A stretch of 64,000 nucleotides of DNA from Thuidium tamariscinum (lineage: Eukaryota; Streptophyta; Bryopsida; Hypnales; Thuidiaceae): contig OX344758.2 of NCBI GenBank assembly GCA_947034885.2, positions 5,520,501 to 5,584,500 on the forward strand. Reading direction: 5' to 3'. The translations under genes were made by a program, and so were the position numbers. The notes below the pieces were generated by a model. That model did no database searches, was not told the origin of the DNA, and saw only the letters and a list, made by a program, of their open reading frames with translations. Positions 56,344-64,000 of the stretch are shown piece by piece; the first letter of the stretch is position 1, and every line of letters begins with the position of its first letter.

Positions 56344-58357
56344 AGATCCTAGAGCATTCATTGCATTAAAAAATTTGACCAAATGTGAAAAATTGACCAT
56401 AATATTTGACCTCTTTGTAGAACAATAGATAGAATTGGGACTTTATACATTGTATCTATGCATTGGTCATGGATTGGCCAGCAAATCATTATATATTTAT
56501 ATCTGGGAATAAGAGTGTTAGTGTTTTATAAGTCTAAAACTAGGTGTATTTAAGTTTAACATATAAATGTATTTGAAAAGTGACGTAGGTACATCAACGA
56601 TAGATTGAATAAACCTTTTGTTTTAAATGAACCCCTATACTTTTGTTTTCCTAGGTTTTAAAAGTTAAGCAAAACCCTAGATTACATAGAGACACATTTT
56701 GTGTTGAAAATTTGCAAACTTCTTCCTAAATTTTTTTTTGTGTAAATTATTATTATTTAAAAAAAAGTTTCAATAGACACTAAAAATAGAATTTTTTGTT
56801 CAAATCTAAAGCCTATTGAATTTCTATTACGATTTTTTAACAATAAACAACTAATCATTTTATCAATTATCATATCTTTATGAAATTATATTCCCTATGA
56901 ATTGTTTGATTTCCAAATGTTGAAAAAAGTGAGGAGAAAATTAAATATATTTGACACTTTTTAATTGATCTATAGATCCAAATCTATATCAATTTTGAAA
57001 GAATTTTAGAAGCAAAAATGCTAAATCAATCTAAGACTCCAGTAGAATGCAATTATAGTAAAAATTTAAATTCAAAATAAAATTTAAATTCAAAATAAAA
57101 TTTAAATTCAAAATAAAATTTAAATTTAAAATAAAATTTAAATTCAAAATAAAATTTAAATTTAAAATAAATAAAAAATAAAATTTAAAATTTAAATTTA
57201 AAATTATTGCTTATCAAAATTTGTAAATTATTCTTTTGGGATCAATTATAAATCTAATATTCAAATTTTTTTGATAATTCATTTCTTTGAATATTTGGAA
57301 TTCAATTTAAAATATATTGAATACTTGTAAAATATGGGATGACCATCTTTAGAATTTGAGTTGGCTATTAGTAAAAAATTAGCTTTACAAAGCCATCAAA
57401 GTCTTTGGAAATGATGATTCTAAGCACAAAAAATTTCCTACATTATCAAAATCTAAAAGACATTGGCATTCAGATATATTTTACCTTGAATACTATAATG
57501 TAGATTTTGCCTACTTGACAAAAATCTCAAGACAACTAATTAGGGGGTTATTTTCATGAAAAGGTCAATAAGTCTATCATTTGTATAACTAAGGTCATTC
57601 TTATCATATGTTGGATACTTATTTATGTCGTTTTTGGTTTTTCTTTTAATAAAATAAATCCAAGAAAAATCTCTAATGTCAAATTGTCACAGTCCACAAA
57701 CTCAATGCTATAATATAGACCTTATGTATGGCGTCCTAGTCCTTTCTAGTATGTGGTTCATGTCAAATCACTGTCATCAATTTGTCTTGGGTGGTCAATT
57801 TGTCTTATGCATGCTCTAGCCACTTAATGCAATTTTTATATAATGATTAGTTGTTTATTGTTAAAAAATCTTAATAGAAAATCAATAGGTTTTAGATTTG
57901 AACAAAAAATTCTATTTTTAATGTCTATTGAACCTTTTTTTAAATAATAATAATTTACACAAAAAAAAATTTAGGAAGGAGTTTGCAAATTTTCAACACA
58001 AAATGTGTCTCCTTGTAATCTAGGGTTTTGCTTAACTTTTAAGACCTAGGAAAACAAAAGTATAGGGGTTCATTTAAAACAAAAGGTTTATTCAATCTAT
58101 TGTTGATGTACCTAATGTCACTTTTCAAATAGATTTATATGTTAAATTTAAATATACCTAGTTTTAGACTTGTAATACACTAACACTCTTATTCCTAGGT
58201 ATAAATGTATAATGATTTGTTGGCCAATCCATAACCAATGCATAGACACAATGTATGAAGTCCCAATTCTATCTAATGTTCTACAAAGAGGTCAAATATT
58301 ATGGTCAATTTTTCACATTTGGTCAAATTTTTTTATGCAATGAATGCTCTAGGATCT
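56344..58357. mobile_element. 2.0-kb foldback element with about 520-bp arms
   Basis: The left arm (56344 to about 56862) and right arm (about 57840 to 58357) are inverted copies. For example, AGATCCTAGAGCATTCATTG at the left border mirrors CAATGAATGCTCTAGGATCT at the right. 'gaacccctatacttttg' mirrors 'caaaagtataggggttc', and 'caataaacaactaatcatt' mirrors 'aatgattagttgtttattg'. The spacer of about 975 bp holds an A/T tandem array (57060-57175). No coding capacity. A diverged single-arm relative lies at 62095-62830. Confidence 0.7.
57060..57175 (+). repeat. AT-rich tandem array, about 18-bp unit
   Basis: The unit 'aaaatttaaattcaaaat' repeats about six times with minor changes inside the foldback spacer. 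Confidence 0.75.
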
Positions 58358-60416
58358 AATCATCACACAATAATACTTTTAAAATAGTACAAATAATTCC
58401 TTCATTATATATTTTTTATATTTGGGTCAAATTGTTTAGTCAATCTATAGCTATCAAGTATTATGTACAAATGCTTAACAATTCTGTCAACTATGTCAAA
58501 TTGTTCTAGTTAATGCAAAGTATAGTGAGTTTAGATGTTATATCCAAATTTTGTCTTTCTCCTTAAGATTTTTTCCTGTATTTTTGGATCAAATGTTCAA
58601 ATCAAATTGTCTACATTAACATTGGTTAATTCCTAAATTCCACATACAAAACATTAGAACAAATCACAAATTATCCAAACATAGATTAGATATTGAAATT
58701 TGTGAATTAATAGTCAAAGGACCTAGAATCATGAATTTAATAGGCTTATGACTGATTAGTGCCTAAAACTGTGGAGAAATTTTGGTGAATGAAAGTTTGA
58801 GAACTTATGATTGTGAAAAACAGACTTTGAAGCCATTTGCCAAATCCTATCACCATGGAGATTCCTATTCTACTTCTTCATAGACTATAGCAACCTTCAA
58901 TAGTTCAACTCGCTACCAATCAAGAATTTTAGATCGATTTGATCCAATTGATTGAAATTTAATTCTTATCCTTATTCAATCAAACAACTTGAATATATAC
59001 AACCCTCTCCAAGTATGAATTTGAGCAATTCTTTACAATTTTGGTAGTTGGTGGAGGAACCAAGCGAGGCATTACAACCACATGATCTAATTGCAAAGTT
59101 TGGATGGATTGATTCAATTTTACTAAATTTTGTTGATGATCCTTACTTGCTTAACTAATTTGATCTATGCAACCTAGTAGCTACAAATTTACGCAATCTT
59201 TCAAAATTTTGAGAATTGGCGATGAAGGTCAAGTCAAGTTGTGAAGTGTTTCCCTGCAAATCCCAATTTTGATGTATATATGGAGAAGTTCTTTTAATCT
59301 TTGATCATCTCACCTTATTCCATGAAGTTGAACACCAATATCAGTTGTTGATTGCAAATTTTCAACTCCACCACATTGTTTCAAAATCTTGATCTGCAAT
59401 TTACATCACCGCTATTCTTCCAATCAGACTCTATCTAAATTGGAAACTAACTTTTGAAGGAAGAAATAAATCTCAGTCATCCTCACACCAGCTTTGCTTC
59501 AATGTTATGAAATTTTAGAAATTAGAATTGCTACAGCATCAGGATCCAATTGCTCCTCCAAATTTGCTCCTGCAATTTTCCAACTTCCCATGGCACTCAA
59601 AGTCTTCACAATTCCATTCAAACAAAACAATTCTCAATTTGATCAAATTCTCCTTGTGTGAAGATTTTTCTCTTTAATCTATCTTGTTCAAAATTTGTGC
59701 TCAAATTCTCTATTCTCACGTGTTTCAATCAAACATAAAATCACCAATCTCCCAAAACAAATTTTAATTGGGAAATATACACCCTAGATAACTATAAATT
59801 GCCTCTCTTGCAATTCTCACGATTTTACACAAAACCCACCAAATACAAAGATGATAACCAAAAATACTCCCACTTTCTTAAAAAATATTCAAAAATAACT
59901 ATAAATACAAAGTGAAATAATATATATAAATTAAATACAAGAGCTTACAATTGAGTTGATGACAATCTTTACAACTAAATAAAAACAACCAAAAATTCAC
60001 AATTCATAGGGAAGAAAGTAGTTAGTCATATCCTTTTTGAAAAAATGTGACCTGAAGTCACACCCCATTCATCCAATTTTTTTCATTCATCCTAATTAAA
60101 ATATCTCTATTTACACTATTATGTGTATTTTAAGTTTATTTCTAACTTTATTTGTATTTTAATTCTAGTGAGGGACTTCTAATAGGCTACTTTTCTAATA
60201 TCACTAATCTTTTCTAAAATATTTGTCTACACTCTTCTCTTCTCAATTCTAACATTAGTGAACAATAGGATCCTATGATTATAATTACAAAATAAAGACT
60301 ATGATTTCCAAAGTTCATTTTTAGAAAATAATGATTTAAGCAATAATAAGAGTACATTTAAGTTTACCACTAGAAACCTTAGGGGTTAATCTAAGATTGG
60401 TCATTGTACCTTTTAG
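58358..60416. other. Right part of the kinase-pseudogene intron
   Basis: AT-rich, no coding exon. The part up to about 58750 resembles 62450-62830 (phrases 'tacaaataattc', 'tttatatttgggtcaaa', 'ggatcaaatgttc'), suggesting that a dispersed repeat flanks the foldback. Further right, nothing recognisable up to the acceptor at 60416. Confidence 0.4.
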
Positions 60417-62094
60417 GGAGAGTTTTTAGATGGGATGGAAGCAACTATGAAGAAATTGACAATGTTATCAAATGAAGTACTATCTGAGTTTTTGAATGAA
60501 GTCATTGTCATTTCTAACTTAAAATAATACAACTTAGTGAAACTTACAAGTTGTTGTCTTGGAAATGGAGATCAATGCATCTTGGTGTTTGAATACGTGG
60601 AAAACAACAATCTTGTGCAAGCTTTGTGGATGTGTGGTATAACCCTTTGAATTCCTATAGCTCTATATCTGATTCAAAATTTACACACATATTTCCATAA
60701 TAAGATTTTGTTGCAAGTGATTCGCAAACCAACATTGAACTTTCATGTTTGGATTGGAAAACAAGGTTCAACATCATTGTAGGTATTGCAAAAGGGCTTA
60801 CATACCTTCATGATGAATTGCAACCACCAATCATTCATTTAGACATCAAAGTAACCAACATCCTTTTGGACAAGAACTACAATGCAAAAATTGAAGATTT
60901 TAAATTGGTGTATCTATTTCCAACTCTTGATAATAAAGTGTCACTCTTGACTTTGATGCAAGTTGTAGGAAGAAGATGAACAAACTTACTTCTTGGAGAT
61001 ATATTGAAATATTGAAATTGTTGAAATATATAAAGATACTTTTCTAAATCATAAATCTTTATATACTATTGGTTGTTGTAAACACATAAATTAATTTATT
61101 GTGTAATGTTTATTTTTTGCTACATGGCATATGTGTATGTGTGTGTATATATATAATTCATTGTAGATGTTATAGATTTGTAAAATACTTTGATTCTAAT
61201 TGACAAATTTTTCTATATGCTTTTGTATGAAGAAGATATTGCTCCCTTGAATATGCCCTCCATGCTCATGTGTCAACAACCCTTGATGTATATAGTTTTG
61301 GAATTCTTGTATTTGAGATTGTGAGTGAAAGAAAAAACATCAATCTTCAAAAACCAAGTGAAGAAATTTATTCGTGAGAATGGGTGAGAAGTCTTGATGA
61401 AAATTTATATTCAATGATCGATAGTAAGAATTCCATTGCATTGATGGACTACAGTTATAATTTTGAAATTTCATATTCAACATTTTAATTTAGATTTGTG
61501 CTTATCTATGTCAATAAGTTGTTATGTGTTTCTTCAATTGGACATTGATCATGCATATAATCTAATATGTATGCCAATTTAACATTCATTTTAGGGATTT
61601 TTTTTCCTAGCAAAATTTTGCCAGATTGTTAGAATTCTAACCTTCATTTGTCTTCCTTTTAAAATCTAGCATATATAGTGAGGCTAGAGGGTTGGATAAT
61701 AGTACAAAAGAAAGTCTTGATTGATTTAGTTAATAGTAAATATACCATGGCTAATTCATAAATTTTTTCTATTTATCTTAAAAGACTGGAAACAATATGA
61801 AAAAAGAAGCATTAATAATGATGTTTATTGATAAAAAGATGGAGCACTCTCCAACGGACTTGGATGTCATCTAGCATATTCTAGCTATGGCACTTGCAAG
61901 TGTATACGACGTCCTAGAATGCATGATGTTGTACCTAAGTTCTTAGGAAATATATCAATTAACCAATTTCAAACAAGCTTTGAAGATGAAGAGGAGATTA
62001 TTGAAATGAATGGATAATTTTCTATTATGGTGGGCACAACATCATCCTTTTGGAGCAATGAGAGACTATAGTTTAGATTTTGTCTATTTCCCCA

Positions 62095-62830
62095 AAACCT
62101 AGGACTATAGTATAGGGGTTCTTAAATTGAGGGAATGGTCAAATGGTCTAGTGTATTGTGACTAAAGTCATTTGTTTTCTATAGTTTAACAAAATTTACA
62201 TATAATTGATATTCAATAGTACAAAATTAATTTTCACTCTTATATCCAAGGGTAAAATTTTGTGGCTTGTCTTTTAATAGTACTATAGATACATGAGTGC
62301 AATCCCAGTCCTATATAGTTTTCTAAAAGGAGGTTAAAATATCCAAGTCAAAATTTGAGGTTTTGGTCCATTTTTTACATTCTTACATATAAAAAATGGA
62401 CCAAAACCTCAAATCATTATTTATAAAAAATTGATCCCAAACCTCAAATCTTTACTAGATAATATTTTGAAAATAATACAAATAATTCTTTAATTAGATC
62501 TTTTTATATTTAGGTCAAATGTATCGATCTATCTATACCTATTACGTTTTGTGTAGGAGTACCTAACAATCCATATTCTACATCAAATTTTCCTCAGTAT
62601 GTAAAAAGTATGCAAGTGAGAGTTATACCTATGTCAATTTTTTTTTTTTCTGTAGGTCAAATATTCCAAGATTCACACAATTAGATATTTAGATTCCTAC
62701 TTGCATTAAAATATGGGACCAATTTATGCTCTTCCACAACAAACAATCTTAAAATCATACAAAAGGAATCCTAAAACCAAGGCCATAAACAACATCCAAA
62801 ACCGTGCAATGAAATAGTCAATAATTGTAG
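62095..62830 (+). repeat. Diverged copy of the repeat at 58010-58750
   Basis: Shared, ordered phrases ('ctaggactatagtataggggttc' against 'ctaggaaaacaaaagtataggggttc'; 'aatacaaataattctttaat' against 'gtacaaataattccttcatt') show that this is a second copy in the same orientation. A short perfect hairpin, ggttttggtccattttttac with its complement, sits at about 62360-62412. Confidence 0.4.
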
Positions 62831-62856
62831 AAAATAGCCCCTTTAATTGTGTACAA

Positions 62857-64000
62857 GGGTCATTGCAAGAAACACCAACCACTTTTGTAGCACTTTACAA
62901 AATTTGTTCTTGTTGAATGCTATAACTTTTGATTGATGAATCCATTTCCCAAACCAAAAAAACTATTTCTAGAGTTTTTGATTGCAATCATATTTTATAT
63001 TTTTTAGAATTTAAAAAAAATCATTTTATATTTAAAAGTTATTTTTGTTAATTTGTCACACTTTCAAGATTAGGGTTTCTTTTATACTATTGATTGGTTT
63101 AAATTAATGATTTTTGGTTGATATTTTTGTGGTATGTTTTTATAGTAGGTAGACATGTCTCTACCAAAGGGCACCTAAAAAAACCTTATTTTATGACCTC
63201 TACATTAGTGCAAACAGACCTCCCTTGCGCGCACACTTCCAAACATTAGAAATGCTTTTGAACTCATTTTCTTAGTCAAACCTCATCACCAAAAAGTCTT
63301 CTCAAATGGCCAATTCTTAGTTTTGTTCAAAATTGTTTTTCCTATTTTTTACAAATTAAAACGTCAATGTATGTATTTTCTAGGACATCTTCTTAGACAT
63401 TGAATTCTAGTAAAGAAACAAGATGATTGACAATGTCGTTGCCAAACTTATCGGAGAGAGTCCTAATCACTATCAAACACTTCACGTAGTAAACCCCATA
63501 ACAAATATCAACTCACTGTATACTACCTGTATAGTTCAATTCATAACAAACTCAAAGAAGAGATTAATGAAGACAAAAACAAAATGCAAGCATTAAGATT
63601 AAAGATGAACACAAAAATTTCAGAAAAGTATGACAATGAGAAGTAATGTGAACAGACATTCTCACCTTCTTCTCTCTCAATAATACTCTACGAAGAGATG
63701 CATTTGTTCATAATCAATTTTTGAAGTATAAACATCAAAATGTCTCTTTTGGAGAACAAATTTTTTTCAAATGTTTTATTTCATTGAATAGTCTACCTCT
63801 CATTGTGTGTACATTTTCATTCAATTCTACCCTAACTAACCTTTCAACATCACTTTCTATGGGGTCTATGGGGACCAACTCATGAACTACAACATTGACA
63901 CTCATAGGATCAGATCTTCATTTTCCTTCTCTTTTCGTGTTTTTCTATTTCTTCTTTTCCTCTTTTGATTAAGTTTTCTACTAGGTGTGTGACAATGTCC
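62857..64000. mobile_element. Member of the GCAAGAAAC-ended family, cut by the window end
   Basis: It starts GGGTCATTGCAAGAAACACC, the family end. 63140-63370 matches 6700-6910 and 28500-28700 in block order (gtgcaaa-a-acctccc, aaacattagaaatg, cctcatcaccaaaa, aaatggccaattcttag). The right end was not found and may lie beyond the window. No transposase frame was recognised. Confidence 0.4.

Larger units (their letters stand above)
52661..62010 (+). pseudogene. Receptor-like kinase pseudogene with a 7.2-kb intron
   Basis: Collinear pieces of a plant receptor-like kinase: a membrane-segment-like piece (52661-52740, SALVLILLVTAIYLRRL); the start of the kinase domain at 53098-53216 (NLYSYRKVKLAIKNFS, then NKLGKGGFGIVY, the glycine loop); 60417-60634 (EATMKKL with the ATP-binding Lys, EFLNEVIVISNL, LVKLTSCCLGNG, VFEYVENNNLVQAL); 60749-60976 (DWKTRFNIIVGIAKGLTYLH, then IIHLDIK, NILLDKNYNAKIEDF); about 61237-61395 (DVYSFGILVFEIVSERKNIN); and a tail near 61880-62010. 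The catalytic HRD reads HLD and the DFG reads DFK. In-frame stops occur after VISNLK (TAA) and in EEIYS (TGA), and the frame closes after VVGRR. No extracellular domain was found upstream. The intron 53217-60416 runs GTGATC...TTTTAG. Dead kinase, host gene remnant. Confidence 0.75.

Noticed and set aside
1-64000. tRNA, rRNA or CRISPR features
   Set aside because: No cloverleaf-like box A/box B pair, conserved rRNA block or regularly spaced identical repeat array was seen by eye; a tRNAscan or Rfam search would settle the RNA genes.

Overview
The window looks like nuclear DNA of a land plant. It is gene-poor: GC-rich exons sit in very AT-rich spacer. Introns are of the plant type, there are many CACTA-type and other miniature inverted-repeat elements, and the recognisable proteins are plant ones (a DUF641/GIL1-like protein, allantoinase, PRP31, a receptor-like kinase, and a D-aminoacyl-tRNA deacylase in its plant form). 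The strong GC contrast between exons and spacer would suit a seed-free plant such as a moss or lycophyte, but nothing here proves the lineage.

Only two genes look intact, both on the minus strand. One is a seven-exon D-aminoacyl-tRNA deacylase (10015-12513, 165 aa). The other is a five-exon DUF641/GIL1/IRKI-like gene (19040-23500, 742 aa). Both models were built by eye from splice sites and reading phase. Flanking DNA at 1-9.9 kb and 12.6-19 kb is repeat-rich: a piggyBac-like miniature element with TTAA ends, a 734-bp inverted-repeat element, a 960-bp foldback, and older copies of several families.

From 24.6 to 35.4 kb there is a small inverted-repeat element, a 2.8-kb degenerate element, and a complete but decayed Ty3/gypsy LTR retrotransposon (29258-35376, minus strand, two 246-bp LTRs about 6.5 % diverged).

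The most striking feature is a 6.3-kb Pack-type CACTA transposon (35766-42065). It has CACTA...TAGTG ends and a TAT target-site duplication, and it shows no transposase. It carries, in one orientation, the 5' half of an allantoinase gene with its introns and then pieces of the splicing-factor gene PRP31, also with introns. Good splice sites and a matching phase would join the last allantoinase exon to the first PRP31 exon. The element landed in an older, roughly 0.5-kb CACTA miniature element.

From 42.8 to 55.4 kb there is a cohort of short CACTA-type elements, most with exact 3-bp duplications and several nested. A decayed receptor-like kinase pseudogene runs from about 52.7 to 62.0 kb. Its roughly 7.2-kb intron holds the second 734-bp element, a CACTA miniature and a 2.0-kb foldback. 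The window ends inside another member of the GCAAGAAAC-ended family.
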